Position numbers and translations under genes: made by a program
In this document: positions 38,149 through 47,715 of the stretch, piece after piece
How positions within the stretch are numbered: position 1 is the first letter of the stretch
Layout of the letters: every line of letters begins with the position of its first letter
Notes under the pieces: generated by a model
Told to the model about the DNA's origin: nothing
Databases searched by the model: none
The model's input: the letters and a program-made list of their open reading frames with translations, nothing else
Assembly: GCF_900110915.1 (NCBI RefSeq)
Contig: NZ_FOFG01000006.1
Location: forward strand, 124,001-188,000
Length of the DNA: 64,000 nt
Direction of reading: 5' to 3'
Source: Faunimonas pinastri
GTDB lineage: Bacteria > Pseudomonadota > Alphaproteobacteria > Rhizobiales > Afifellaceae

Positions 38149-38939
38149 GATGTCTGCTCCTTGTCCGGGTCGATGAGAAGCGGGGCGGCATGCGCCTTCG
38201 TGCGGTGCAGCCCGGCAAGCCCGGAGGGCTGGAGCACCGGGCGGAGCGCCGGCGAGAGCACGCGGCGGGAACGCACCCGCACGCCCTGGATGTTGCGCTT
38301 GGTGGCGCGGGCGCAGATCACGCCGGAAAAGGCTGGCCAGGTCCGCTGCCCGGCCCGGTCCAGCGTGCCGGAAATCGCCAGCATGGAGCGATGACTGAAG
38401 GGAGGCATATGGAGCGCGGTCGCCCAGGCTTCCGCCTCGAACCCGGCTTCGGCGAAAAGCGAGCGAAGCTGGCCGCGCGAATAAGGCTGGCCGAAGCCGA
38501 AGGGCGAGATGTCGAAGCGCGACCAGGCGCCCTGCCGGTTCGGCACCACAACGATGAGCTTGCCGCCAATGGTCAGCACGCGACGCGCCTCCGCCATCAG
38601 CGCCAGCGGCTTCGGCGACATTTCCAGCGCATGCACGATCAGCACGCAGTCCATGCTCTGGTCCGGCAGCGGCAGCGCGTCCTCTTCCACCAGCGCGGTC
38701 ACCGAGGGGCCTTCCGGCGGCCAGTCGAGCACGCCCTGCCCCGCCGGCATGAAGGCCAGCACGCGTTCGCAATTGCCCCTGAGCCGGCCGAGATAGGGCG
38801 TGGCGAAGCCGAAGCCGAGCACCCGCGCTTTCGGGTCCGGCGGCATCAGCGCGGAAACCGCCGCCTCCACGCTGCGCGCCACGACACGGCCGAGCAGGCT
38901 GGAATAGAAATCCCGGATGTCGATGATGTCGAGATACAT
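38145..38939 (-). CDS. class I SAM-dependent methyltransferase
   Basis: A 264-residue methyltransferase-fold protein. Motif I is degenerate (VLGFGFATPYLGRL rather than DxGxGxG), followed by a normal-looking MDCVLIVHALEMSPKP and a VLTIGGKLIVVVPN motif. This pattern is shared by a rhizobial group found divergent from gloB. Substrate is unknown. It overlaps the ester-cyclase gene downstream and is divergent from gloB with 122 bases between starts. Confidence 0.85.
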   Translation of the reverse strand: MYLDIIDIRDFYSSLLGRVVARSVEAAVSALMPPDPKARVLGFGFATPYLGRLRGNCERVLAFMPAGQGVLDWPPEGPSVTALVEEDALPLPDQSMDCVLIVHALEMSPKPLALMAEARRVLTIGGKLIVVVPNRQGAWSRFDISPFGFGQPYSRGQLRSLFAEAGFEAEAWATALHMPPFSHRSMLAISGTLDRAGQRTWPAFSGVICARATKRNIQGVRVRSRRVLSPALRPVLQPSGLAGLHRTKAHAAPLLIDPDKEQTS

Positions 38940-39061
38940 GCGTCGAATGCGGCTCCGGTCCGGTGAAGGACTGCAACGGGAGGTCTACAACGGCCCGTTG
39001 CCGCCCTATAAAGAACGGAGCTTACCGATCCCGCAACATCCTCCCCGCAGGAGTCCGCCTC

Positions 39062-39832
39062 ATGACGCAGTTCCAGATCGTCCAGTTCATGGCCCGCAAG
39101 GACAATTTCGCGGTCCTGCTGCACGACGAGGACACCTCGGCCACCATCGCCATCGATGCGCCCGAGGCTGCCGCCATCCAGGAGCAGCTCCGGGCGCGCG
39201 GCTGGGAACTCACCCACATCCTCGTCACCCACAAGCATGCCGACCACGTAGAGGGTATCCCGGCGCTCCGCGACGCCTATCCCGGCCTGCAGGTGATCGG
39301 ACCGGAAAAGAGCTCCGACCTCGGGCTCTACGACGAGGTGGTGGAGGACGACCAGCGCTTCGAGCTGGCCGGCGCGGAGTTCCAGGTGATCGCCACGCCG
39401 GGCCATACGCTGGACCACGTCTGCTACTACCTGCCGGGCCAGCAGCTCGCCTTCACCGCCGATACGCTGTTCGCGCTGGGCTGCGGCCGCATATTCGAGG
39501 GCACGCCCGCGATGATGTGGGACTCGCTGCAGAAGCTGCGCGCGCTGCCGGACGACACCGCCGTCTATTGCGGCCACGAATACACGCTGGCCAACGCCTT
39601 GTTCGCCCGCACGGTCGATCCCGACAACGACGCGCTGCGCGACCGGCTGGACGAGGTACAGCGCCTTTGCGAGGCGGGCGAGGCGACGCTGCCGACCACC
39701 ATCGGCGAGGAAAAGCGGTTGAACCCCTATCTCCGGCCGGACGACCCGGATATCCGCCGCACGCTCGGGCTGGAAGATGCCACCGACGAGGAAGTCTTCG
39801 CCGAGATCCGCGCCCGCAAGGACCGGTTCTGA
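39062..39832 (+). CDS. gloB: hydroxyacylglutathione hydrolase (glyoxalase II)
   Basis: A 256-residue metallo-beta-lactamase-fold enzyme that hydrolyses S-lactoylglutathione in methylglyoxal detoxification. The metal motif is THKHADH (about residues 57-63), followed by TPGHTLDHVCYY, FTADTLFALGCGR and YCGHEYTLANALFA, all typical of glyoxalase II. I took the ATG at 39062 rather than an upstream frame extension. Its stop overlaps the cupin ATG as TGATG. Confidence 0.94.
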   Translation: MTQFQIVQFMARKDNFAVLLHDEDTSATIAIDAPEAAAIQEQLRARGWELTHILVTHKHADHVEGIPALRDAYPGLQVIGPEKSSDLGLYDEVVEDDQRFELAGAEFQVIATPGHTLDHVCYYLPGQQLAFTADTLFALGCGRIFEGTPAMMWDSLQKLRALPDDTAVYCGHEYTLANALFARTVDPDNDALRDRLDEVQRLCEAGEATLPTTIGEEKRLNPYLRPDDPDIRRTLGLEDATDEEVFAEIRARKDRF

Positions 39833-40314
39833 TGGACGGGCTGCCGGAGCGGCCGCTTTCCGCCAGGGAGGTGATCCGCCTCCTGGATCTGGAGCCGCAT
39901 CCGGAGGGCGGCGCCTATCGCCAGACCTTCCAGGATGAAAACGGCCCGGACGGACGTCCGCGCTCCACCGCGATCCATTACCTGCTGGCGGAAGGTCAGG
40001 TTTCCGCCTGGCACCGGATCGACGCGGTCGAGATCTGGCATTTCCATGCGGGGGCACCGCTCGCTCTTTCGCTCGCGGGCGGCGACGATGCGCATGCCGA
40101 GCGGCATATGCTCGGCCCGGACCTGCGACTGGGCGAGCGGCCGCAGGTCATCGTGCCGCGACGACACTGGCAGTCTGCCGTCAGCACCGGCGAATGGACG
40201 CTGGTCAGTTGCACGGTCGCGCCGGGTTTCCGGTTCGAGGGCTTTGAACTGGCGCCGGACGGCTGGGAGCCCGGCATGGGCGATCCCGGCCGGTTTGCTC
40301 CGGCGGAAGCCTAG
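39832..40314 (+). CDS. cupin domain protein (DUF985)
   Basis: A 160-residue cupin of the DUF985 family. LEPHPEGGAYRQTF and the IHYLLAEGQVSAWHRIDAVEIWHFHAG segment give the conserved metal or ligand site. Function is not established; related proteins include sugar epimerase-like cupins. Its ATG overlaps the gloB stop, so coupling is certain at the sequence level. The pair is common in alphaproteobacteria. Confidence 0.88.
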   Translation: MDGLPERPLSAREVIRLLDLEPHPEGGAYRQTFQDENGPDGRPRSTAIHYLLAEGQVSAWHRIDAVEIWHFHAGAPLALSLAGGDDAHAERHMLGPDLRLGERPQVIVPRRHWQSAVSTGEWTLVSCTVAPGFRFEGFELAPDGWEPGMGDPGRFAPAEA

Positions 40315-40335
40315 CGTCGTGAACCACAAGCGCGT

Positions 40336-40689
40336 TCAGCGAACCGTCTCGGGACCATCTGGTAGAGATCTCAGGTAATCCGCAATCGCGCTGGACGTCG
40401 CCGCTGCGCCTTCGGCGTCCACGCTCGGCAGGCCCATGTGCGCGGATGCTACGTCGGTGAGGCAGGCGGCCGCCGCGCTCTTCGAGTGACCGTGGGAGAT
40501 CATACTGACGACGTGGAGCAGGTAACAACTCGTCCGCGCATCCCTCGTCGGGCAAGCCTTCGTCATCCGCCAGTCCGATCGGGTCCCGGAGATTCCAGCC
40601 AATGTCACGCAGGTGAGAGCTGTACCGGGTAGCGGGTCATGCTCAAGGCATAGCTCTGTACGCAGCTTCCAACCATCTGCGCTTTTCAT
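40336..40689 (-). CDS. possible hypothetical protein
   Basis: A 117-codon frame with an ATG start on the opposite strand to gloB and the cupin gene. I do not recognise a family. It has six cysteines (for example TELCLEHD, TSCYLLHV and AAACLTDV) and no clear membrane segment. The surrounding DNA is less regular in codon use than neighbours, so this may be a chance frame or an acquired gene. It fills most of the gap 40315-40891; nothing is visible in the remaining part. Confidence 0.35.
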   Translation of the reverse strand: MKSADGWKLRTELCLEHDPLPGTALTCVTLAGISGTRSDWRMTKACPTRDARTSCYLLHVVSMISHGHSKSAAAACLTDVASAHMGLPSVDAEGAAATSSAIADYLRSLPDGPETVR

Positions 40690-40891
40690 CTGCGTTGCTT
40701 ATTGATGCAGGCTTTCAATAACCGACACGACCCGGCCGACTTGATACGTGATCGAGCCGCTGCAACCCAACAAGCTCGAAGCTGAAGCCCTCCGCCGCGT
40801 GGCCACTGCTAGAAAGAGCCCGCGGCCAGCCTCCTCACTAAATCCAGCTCGCCGCGATGCGGCTGTGGCTCTGAGCTCAAGAATCTTCGAT

Positions 40892-41821
40892 CTAGGCGGT
40901 CGTTGCAGCCGGCTCGGCGGCGCGCTTCCGGATCAGCATGTCGCGCGAGGCCAGCACGGCTCCGGCGCTGATGAGCAGCGCCGCGACCGCCAGCGCCGCG
41001 GTGACCTGCCCGAAGCCGGCAAGGATCAGGATCAATGTGGAAAGCAGCGGCGCGACATAGCTTGCCGCGCCCAGCACCTGAATGTTGCCGCGCTTGACGC
41101 CGAAATCCCAGACATAGAACGCCGCGCCCACCGGCAGCGCACCGAGGCCCAGGATCGCCAGCCATTGCCCCCCGCCCTGCGGCCAGACGGTGATCTCGAA
41201 AAGCATATGGCAGAGCGCGCTGAGTAGCGCAGTGGCGAGGCAGAAGGCGGCGACCACGGCGGTCGGCACGGCGGCGAAGCGGCGGGAGAGGACGGAATAG
41301 GCCGCCCAGGTGAAGGCCGCCGCCAGCGCCGATCCGTAACCCAGCAGGTTACCGCCGCCGAAGCCTGTCGCGGACGCCCGGCCGCCGATGATCAGCACCG
41401 TTCCGGCGAGGCCGAGCAGCGCCCCGGCGATGTGGTACCAGCGCAGCCTCTCGCCCGGCAGCAGCGAGGAAAAGAGCACGATCAGCAGCGGCCAGAGATA
41501 GCAGATCAGCCCCGCCTCGACCGGGCGTGCGTTGCGCAATGCGGTGAAGTAGAGCGCGTGGTAGCCGAAGAGCCCGGCGATGCCGGTGAGCCACACCGGC
41601 AGCGGCTGGCGAAGCTCGCGCCAGCGTCCGCCCGCCGCGATCCAGACCACGCCGAGCGCGCCGCCGATGGCGAACGTCATCGCCGCCAGCTGGAACGGCG
41701 GCACGGTCCCGCTCGCGGCCGTGAAGACGGCCAGCAGTGACCACATGAGGATTGCGGAAAAGCCGATCAGGGTTGCCGAAGCGCGCGTCATGAGCCCGAG
41801 CCGATTGAACGGTTCAGGCAT
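40892..41821 (-). CDS. DMT-superfamily (EamA) transporter
   Basis: A 309-residue membrane protein with ten predicted hydrophobic segments and two EamA halves. The N-terminal half includes GFSAILMWSLLAVFTAAS and the second half NLLGYGSALAAAFTWAAYSVLSRR, both typical of drug/metabolite exporters. I chose the ATG at 41821; MTRASAT at 41791 is an alternative. It follows the YihY gene by 47 bases on the same strand. Substrate unknown; YddG-like aromatic amino acid exporters are close in shape. Confidence 0.87.
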   Translation of the reverse strand: MPEPFNRLGLMTRASATLIGFSAILMWSLLAVFTAASGTVPPFQLAAMTFAIGGALGVVWIAAGGRWRELRQPLPVWLTGIAGLFGYHALYFTALRNARPVEAGLICYLWPLLIVLFSSLLPGERLRWYHIAGALLGLAGTVLIIGGRASATGFGGGNLLGYGSALAAAFTWAAYSVLSRRFAAVPTAVVAAFCLATALLSALCHMLFEITVWPQGGGQWLAILGLGALPVGAAFYVWDFGVKRGNIQVLGAASYVAPLLSTLILILAGFGQVTAALAVAALLISAGAVLASRDMLIRKRAAEPAATTA

Positions 41822-41868
41822 AAGGGCAAAGCCCGCGTGGCGGAAGACGCGGTTTTGAGGCAGGCCAG

Positions 41869-42798
41869 TCAGGAGCGACCGTCGGTGCAGAGATCCTGTT
41901 TCTTGCCGAAATGCAGGGCGATCGCCCGGTTTATCTCCGCGCCCCAGAGCGAGATCACCGCCAGGATATAGAGGAAGAACAGGAGGGCGATCGTGCCGGC
42001 CAGACCCGCATAGGTGGCGGAGAAATTGGAGATGCGGCTCAGATAGATGCCGAAGGCCTGACCCGCGAGCCACCAGAGCGCCAGCGTCATGACAACGCCC
42101 GGCGCGATCTGCTTGAGATGCCGCTCCCGCGCCGTCAGGAACAGGTGCATGCTGGCGATCATCACGCCGAGGATGACCAGGAGCAGCAGGTGGCGGCCCA
42201 CCGTGATCAGCCCGCTATAGATCGAGATGTGCGGGAAGTAAGGCTCCACCATGGCCAGCCACACCGGCAAGGCGATGGCGAGCACGCTGATCGCGATCAG
42301 GAAGAAGATGCCGCCGAAAACGAAAAGCAGGCTTGAAAGCCGCTTGCGGAAGATGTTCCGCCGATCCTGGCAGCCATAGGCGCGGTTCAGCCCGTCGCGG
42401 ATCGACTCGATACCGCTGGTGATGGACAGCAGCGTCCCGAGCAGGCCGAAGGTCAGGAAGCTGCCCTGCTGGTGCGTGGCCAGCACCGCCTTGAGCTGCG
42501 GCTCGATCGACTGGGCCATGTAGCTCGGCATGGCGGAAAAGGCTTCCCGGGTCAGGAAGTCGGCGAGATCGGCGCCGCCGAGCGCGGCGGCCAGACCGAC
42601 CATGAAGAGCAGGAACGGGAATATGGCGAAGACGAGCGAGTAGGCGATGGCGCTGGCGACCATCAGCCCGTCATGCTTGTTCAGCCCCTCGTAGGATTCG
42701 TAGCCCACATCCCAGACAGGCTTGATGAAGCGCCAGGCCTGGCGGAGAAGGCCGCGCCCACCGGTACGATGATCAGGCTGGACGTCGGACGTGCTCAT
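41869..42798 (-). CDS. YihY/BrkB-family inner-membrane protein
   Basis: A 309-residue protein of the YihY/virulence factor BrkB family. It has about six membrane segments and the conserved stretch KHDGLMVASAIAYSLVFAIFPFLLF near the start and ISRISNFSATYAGLAGTIALLFFLY late. The family was once called ribonuclease BN by error and has no settled function; envelope integrity is suggested. It is probably transcribed ahead of the DMT transporter. Confidence 0.9.
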   Translation of the reverse strand: MSTSDVQPDHRTGGRGLLRQAWRFIKPVWDVGYESYEGLNKHDGLMVASAIAYSLVFAIFPFLLFMVGLAAALGGADLADFLTREAFSAMPSYMAQSIEPQLKAVLATHQQGSFLTFGLLGTLLSITSGIESIRDGLNRAYGCQDRRNIFRKRLSSLLFVFGGIFFLIAISVLAIALPVWLAMVEPYFPHISIYSGLITVGRHLLLLVILGVMIASMHLFLTARERHLKQIAPGVVMTLALWWLAGQAFGIYLSRISNFSATYAGLAGTIALLFFLYILAVISLWGAEINRAIALHFGKKQDLCTDGRS

Positions 42799-42983
42799 GC
42801 GGGGCTAACGACTCATCGAAGCGGCCGGTTCCGGGATCCGCCCTCTCATCGCCGTGATGTCATCACAGTCCCGCCGGAGAGGTAAACGTCGGCCCTCGCC
42901 CGAAATCGGCCATTGACCGCCGCCGGTGATGCGCCCCTCGATCCTTGGCCCCTCGACCCTTTGCCTGTCAACCATTGGCCCCG

Positions 42984-43712
42984 TCACCCATTCGCCATGT
43001 ACTGCCCGCCATTGACGGAGAGCACCGCGCCGGTCACGAACGAAGCCTGATCGGAGGCGAGATAGGCGACGAGGGAAGCGACCTCATCGGCGGTGCCCAG
43101 CCGCCCGGTCGGGATCGTGCTGAGGATCTGCTCCAGCGCCCGCTCCGGCACGCCGGCCACCATCTCGGTCTCGATATAGCCGGGACAGATGCAGTTGACC
43201 GTGACCCCGTTGCGCGCGCTTTCCAGCGCCAGCGCCTTGGTAAAGCCGATCATGCCCGCCTTGGACGCCGCATAATGGGCCTGTCCGATCTGCCCCTTCT
43301 GGCCGTTGATGGAGGAGATGTTGACGATCCGTCCGAAGCCCCGGTCGCGCATGCCCTGGATCACCGGTCGCGTCATGGCGAAGACGGAATCGAGATTGGT
43401 GCGCATCACCTCAGACCAGGTTTCCGCGCTCATCTTGTGGAACCAGCCGTCGCGGCTCACCCCGGCATTGTTGACCAGGATCTCCACCGGCCCGAGATCC
43501 GCCTCCACTTCCGCTATGCCGCGGGCGGACGCCTCGAAATCGGCGGCGTCCCAGCGATAGACCGGGATGCCGGTTTCGGCGTGGAAGGCCCCGGCCCGCT
43601 CGGCATTGCCGACATAGGTCGCCGCCGTCCGGTGTCCCGCCGCCTGCAGGGCCATGGCGATCGCCGCGCCGATCCCCCGCGTGCCGCCGCTCACCAGTGC
43701 AACCTTCGTCAT
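42984..43712 (-). CDS. phaB: acetoacetyl-CoA reductase
   Basis: A 242-residue NADPH-dependent short-chain dehydrogenase that reduces acetoacetyl-CoA to 3-hydroxybutyryl-CoA for polyhydroxybutyrate. The cofactor motif is SGGTRGIGAAIA, the catalytic Tyr and Lys lie in HYAASKAGMIGFTKALA, and the Ser in NISSINGQKGQIGQ. GYIETEM and VNGGQYM at the end match PhaB. It lies downstream of phaA on the same strand, 57 bases away, and phaR is divergent. Confidence 0.95.
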   Translation of the reverse strand: MTKVALVSGGTRGIGAAIAMALQAAGHRTAATYVGNAERAGAFHAETGIPVYRWDAADFEASARGIAEVEADLGPVEILVNNAGVSRDGWFHKMSAETWSEVMRTNLDSVFAMTRPVIQGMRDRGFGRIVNISSINGQKGQIGQAHYAASKAGMIGFTKALALESARNGVTVNCICPGYIETEMVAGVPERALEQILSTIPTGRLGTADEVASLVAYLASDQASFVTGAVLSVNGGQYMANG

Positions 43713-43769
43713 CTTGTCATCCGGCGGTCCGCGCCGCCGGTCCTCCCTGCTCAGGCCGAAGCGCTTCTT

Positions 43770-44945
43770 CTATCCTCGTGCGACGCACATTGCGATGCCC
43801 ATGCCGCCGCCGATGCAGAGGGTAGCCATGCCTTTTCCGGCATCGCGCCGCTTCATCTCGTAGAGCAGCGTCGTCAGGATACGGGCTCCGGATGCGCCGA
43901 TCGGATGGCCGATGGCGATCGCCCCGCCATTGACGTTGACCCGCTCCGGGTCCAGCGCCAGCTCCCGGCTGACGGCGCAGGCCTGGGCGGCAAAAGCCTC
44001 GTTGGCCTCCACGAGGTCGAGATCGCCGACGTTCCAGCCCGCCTTCGCGAGCGCCCGCCGCGCGGCCGGGATCGGCCCCGTTCCCATCAGCGCGGGATCG
44101 ACGCCGGCCGTGGCCCACGACGCGATGCGGGCCAGCGGCTCCAGCCCGCGCCGCGACGCCTCCCCCGCCTCCATCAGCACCAGCGCGGCCGCGCCGTCAT
44201 TGATGCCGGACGCATTGGCCGCCGTCACCGTCCCGTCGGGATCGAAAGCGGGGCGAAGCTTCGCCACGCCTTCCAGCGTGGAACCCGGGCGGATATGCTC
44301 GTCCTCGATGACTCTCTGCTCGCTTTTCCGGCTCGTCACCAAGATCTCGACGATCTCGTCGCGGAAGCGCCCGGCGGCGCGCGCGGCACCCGCCTTGGCG
44401 TGCGAGGCCACGGCGAAGGCATCCTGCTCCTCCCGCCCGATCCGCCACTTGCGCGCGACGTTCTCCGCCGTCACGCCCATGTGGTAGCCGTTGAAGGCGT
44501 CGATCAGCCCGTCCTTCAGCATCGTGTCGACCATGGTGAAGTCGCCCATGCGGTGGCCGGTGCGAAGCTGCGCCGCATGGGGAGCCCGCGACATGGATTC
44601 CTGCCCGCCCGCCACGATCACCGAAGCATCGCCGGCGGCGATCTGCTGCATGCCGACAGCGACGGCGCGAAGTCCCGAGCCGCACATCTGGTTGAGGCTC
44701 CAGGCGGTCCGTTCCGCCGGAATGCCGGCCGCCATGGCCGCCTGCCGCGCCGGGTTCTGTCCCTGCGCCGCCGTCAGCACCTGGCCGAGGATCACCTCGT
44801 CCACCTCGCCCGGTTCGATCCCGGCGCGCACGAGCGCCGCCTCGATCGCGGCGGCGCCCAGACGATGCGCCGCAACGGACGACAGGGCGCCTCCGAACGA
44901 GCCCACCGGCGTGCGGGCGGCGCTGACGATTACGATCTCGGCCAA
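43770..44945 (-). CDS. phaA: acetyl-CoA acetyltransferase (beta-ketothiolase)
   Basis: A 391-residue thiolase that joins two acetyl-CoA into acetoacetyl-CoA. The acylated Cys lies in [12 protein letters not shown], the His in [17 protein letters not shown], and the second Cys in LCIGGGMG. I call the start TTG at 44945: it is followed by [16 protein letters not shown], the exact family N-terminus, and is preceded by GGAG at a spacing of 6. A longer frame exists upstream but is not family-like. It leads the phaA-phaB operon. Confidence 0.95.
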   Translation of the reverse strand: MAEIVIVSAARTPVGSFGGALSSVAAHRLGAAAIEAALVRAGIEPGEVDEVILGQVLTAAQGQNPARQAAMAAGIPAERTAWSLNQMCGSGLRAVAVGMQQIAAGDASVIVAGGQESMSRAPHAAQLRTGHRMGDFTMVDTMLKDGLIDAFNGYHMGVTAENVARKWRIGREEQDAFAVASHAKAGAARAAGRFRDEIVEILVTSRKSEQRVIEDEHIRPGSTLEGVAKLRPAFDPDGTVTAANASGINDGAAALVLMEAGEASRRGLEPLARIASWATAGVDPALMGTGPIPAARRALAKAGWNVGDLDLVEANEAFAAQACAVSRELALDPERVNVNGGAIAIGHPIGASGARILTTLLYEMKRRDAGKGMATLCIGGGMGIAMCVARG

Positions 44946-45142
44946 GAGGGGCTCCGTGCAGCATCGAGCGGTCGTTTCGCGCCGGAAAAGGTTTTCAGCG
45001 GCGTCGGACTTTTGCGTCCGCTCAATTCCATGATGGTCCAAAACATAGGCATCTGCAAAAATGCTGGCCAGCCGGTCCGGTTCTTCCTATCCTCCGGCGA
45101 TCTTGCTCTTCTGGTGGGCGGGAGGGTGGAGTCTGGCTGCCA

Positions 45143-45775
45143 ATGCCGAGCGACAATCCTATAATCATCAAGAAATATGCGAACCGCCGCCTCTATCATA
45201 CAGGAACCTCGGCCTATGTGACCCTGGAAGATCTGGCCCGGCTGGTTAAGAACGGGGAAGACTTTCTCGTTCAGGACGCCAAGACCGGCGAGGACATCAC
45301 GCGCTCGGTGCTTGGGCAGATCATCTTCGAGCACGAGAACCGCGGCAACAACGGCAGTCTCCTGCCCATCGCCTTTCTCCGGCAGCTGATCCAGTTCTAC
45401 GGCGACAGCATGCAGGCGATCCTGCCGAGCTATCTGGAAAGCTCGCTGGCCACCTTCACCCGCGACCAGGAGAAGCTTCGCGAGCATCTTTCCAAGTCGC
45501 TGCAGGAAAACCCGCTTGGCCTCATGGAAGAGCAGGCGCGCCGAAACATGGAGCTTTTCTCCGAGGCCATGCGGATGTGGATGCCTTTCCCGCCCAAGCC
45601 CGAGGGTTCGCGCCCCGGCACCTCCGAGCGAAACGGCAAGGATGGCGGGAAGACCCAGCGCGCGGATACGGAAAAGCGCGAGGCCGAGCGCGACGGCGAG
45701 ATCGAGGCGCTGAAGAAGCAGCTCCAGGATATCCAGAAGACCCTTGAAGGCATCGCCGGCCGGCAGAAGGCCTGA
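45143..45775 (+). CDS. phaR: polyhydroxyalkanoate synthesis repressor PhaR
   Basis: A 210-residue regulator that binds both DNA and PHB granules to tune phasin and PHB genes. The N-terminal DNA-binding part IIIKKYANRRLYHTGTSAYV is strongly conserved, as is the EDLARLVKNGEDFLVQDAKTGEDITRSVL that follows. The C-terminus ends in a charged coiled-coil-like tail (KREAERDGEIEALKKQLQDIQ). It is divergent from phaA, with a 197-base gap that should hold both promoters. Confidence 0.96.
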   Translation: MPSDNPIIIKKYANRRLYHTGTSAYVTLEDLARLVKNGEDFLVQDAKTGEDITRSVLGQIIFEHENRGNNGSLLPIAFLRQLIQFYGDSMQAILPSYLESSLATFTRDQEKLREHLSKSLQENPLGLMEEQARRNMELFSEAMRMWMPFPPKPEGSRPGTSERNGKDGGKTQRADTEKREAERDGEIEALKKQLQDIQKTLEGIAGRQKA

Positions 45776-45785
45776 CCCGCTCCCC

Positions 45786-47600
45786 TCAGAGTTCGCGATC
45801 ATCGACGGAGCCGTGCCCACCCTGAGCGCCGCCCAGAGCGGTCACCGGAGCGGCCAGGGACGCGGCCGCCGGTGCGGCCACGGGCCTGCCGGTGTGGAAC
45901 CCCTGGAGATAGTCGATCCCGAGTTCTGTGAGTTCGCGAGCGCTGGCCGCGTCCTCCACCATCTCCGCCACCGTTTCCAGGTCGAGGCTGCGCGCCAGTT
46001 CGTGCAGCATCTTGACGAAAAGGCGGTCCTTTTCCGTGCTCGCCAGCTGGCGGATGAAGCTGCCGTCGATCTTCAGGATATTGACGGGGAGCAGCTTGAG
46101 ATTGCGGAACGAGGTATAGCCCGCGCCGAAATCGTCGATCGCCACCCGGCAGCCGAGACGGCGCACGCGCAACACGAAATCGCGCACCGCATCGATATCC
46201 TCGATCAGGCTGGTTTCCGTGATCTCGATGATGATGCGGTCGGCCAGTTCCGGCGAGCGCTGCAGGTTCTGCTCGAAGGCGGCGACCCAGCCGGGCTGGC
46301 GCGTGCTTTCGGCCGAAAGGTTGAAGGACAGCGTCGTCCCGCGCTCCCGGCGCAGGATCTCGAAGACCATGTCCTGCACGCGGAAATCAATCATCCGCAT
46401 CAGGCCCAGCGATTCCGCCACCGCGATGGCGTCGCCCATGGGAATCAGCGTGCCCTCCTCGTCCACCAGCCGAAGCAGGCATTCCTCGAAGGCGATGCTG
46501 CGGTCGCGCGAGCGCACGACGGGCTGGCGCACAAGGGTGAGGGTGTTCTCGTGCAGCGCCTTGGACAGCAGGCGCGCGATCGCCGCCTGCCCCAGTTTTT
46601 TCCGATGCTGGCTCTGCCGTTCGGTGTGGATCACGAAGTGGCCGGAGCCCTTCAGCTTGGCGCCCCGCTGGGCCTCGCGCACCAGCGACAGCGCCTCGTC
46701 GACGCTGCGCGCGGCCGTCGGGATCATCACCGCGCCGGTGGAAATGCGCGGGCTCGCGGGACCGGCAGCCGTCGCGAAATTCTGCTGCGCCAGGATCGTG
46801 GTGATACGACCGATCGCGGCATTCGCCTCCGGCTCGTTGGCGACGCGCAGGACCAGGCCGAGCTCGCCGTCGGAAATCCAGCCCGCGACATCGCCACTGC
46901 GCAGTGACGCGGTGAGCGCACGCGCCAGCGCGGCCTCCACCTCCTCCTCCGCATCGGCATCATAGACCTCGGAGATGGAGGTCAGGTTGTCGATGGACAG
47001 AAGCGCGAAGACGTAGAGCGAATGATAGTGGTGGGCGACCGCAAGCGTGCCTTCCAGGAGCTTCAGGAACTCGCGGCGTCGCGGCAATGCGGCGCCGGAC
47101 TTGGGCAGGATCAGAGCCGGACGGTTGCGCTCGGTGCGGATCACCCCGCGCGCCAGATAGGGCGTGCCCTGCGCATCGCCGTACCAGATGCCGCGATCGT
47201 TCACCCAGACGGTACGCTGGTCGGAATTGGAGGGAAGGCGAAGGCCGTAATCGATATCGAAAGCGACGCCGCGACCGTAATCGACGCCGAGGCCGTTGCG
47301 CACGGCCTGGTTTCGGTCGGTCAGGCTCTGCGGATCGACGCAGGCCTCGAAGCCCGCGCCGGTTTCGAGCGGGGCGATATCCGGCAGTCCGAAGATGTCG
47401 GCGGCATTGGCGGCCCAGCGGATGCGGTCCGTCTCCAGATCCCACTCGTACATGGTCTCGCCGACCGCGCTGAGGATCGTGAAGGCGCTGGCGCCCGGCT
47501 GCTCGGCGCGCTCCGACCGGTCGCCGGCAGCGAGAACCGGCGTCAGATCCGGGACGTAATCCTCTTCGGGCACGGGTGACACGGCCGACGCCTCAATCAA
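45786..47600 (-). CDS. PAS-GGDEF-EAL protein with degenerate GGDEF
   Basis: A 604-residue cyclic-di-GMP signalling protein. The N-terminal region has a PAS-like segment (MYEWDLETDRIRWAANAADIF). The GGDEF position reads SDGELG, so cyclase activity is probably lost. The EAL domain is fuller: FEECLLRL in place of FEALLR, then IIEITETSLIED, AIDDFGAGYTSF and LKIDGSFI, with YLQGFHTGRP at the end. DDFG and the late Glu residues are present, but the signature EAL reads ECL. It may be a weak phosphodiesterase or a sensor. Confidence 0.88.
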   Translation of the reverse strand: MIEASAVSPVPEEDYVPDLTPVLAAGDRSERAEQPGASAFTILSAVGETMYEWDLETDRIRWAANAADIFGLPDIAPLETGAGFEACVDPQSLTDRNQAVRNGLGVDYGRGVAFDIDYGLRLPSNSDQRTVWVNDRGIWYGDAQGTPYLARGVIRTERNRPALILPKSGAALPRRREFLKLLEGTLAVAHHYHSLYVFALLSIDNLTSISEVYDADAEEEVEAALARALTASLRSGDVAGWISDGELGLVLRVANEPEANAAIGRITTILAQQNFATAAGPASPRISTGAVMIPTAARSVDEALSLVREAQRGAKLKGSGHFVIHTERQSQHRKKLGQAAIARLLSKALHENTLTLVRQPVVRSRDRSIAFEECLLRLVDEEGTLIPMGDAIAVAESLGLMRMIDFRVQDMVFEILRRERGTTLSFNLSAESTRQPGWVAAFEQNLQRSPELADRIIIEITETSLIEDIDAVRDFVLRVRRLGCRVAIDDFGAGYTSFRNLKLLPVNILKIDGSFIRQLASTEKDRLFVKMLHELARSLDLETVAEMVEDAASARELTELGIDYLQGFHTGRPVAAPAAASLAAPVTALGGAQGGHGSVDDREL

Positions 47601-47715
47601 GTTCCCAGGCCCCTCTTTGCATGAGCCCTTTGCGAATCGCTCGCCTTCTAGGTTCTCCCACCAGTCATGAAAGCAATCTTAACGTCGCCCAGAAATGGCC
47701 GGAAGCGTTAACGGC

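Noticed and set aside
42945-45164. 739-codon plus-strand frame across phaB and phaA.
   Set aside because: Antisense to two clear enzymes; Arg/His-rich and without domains.
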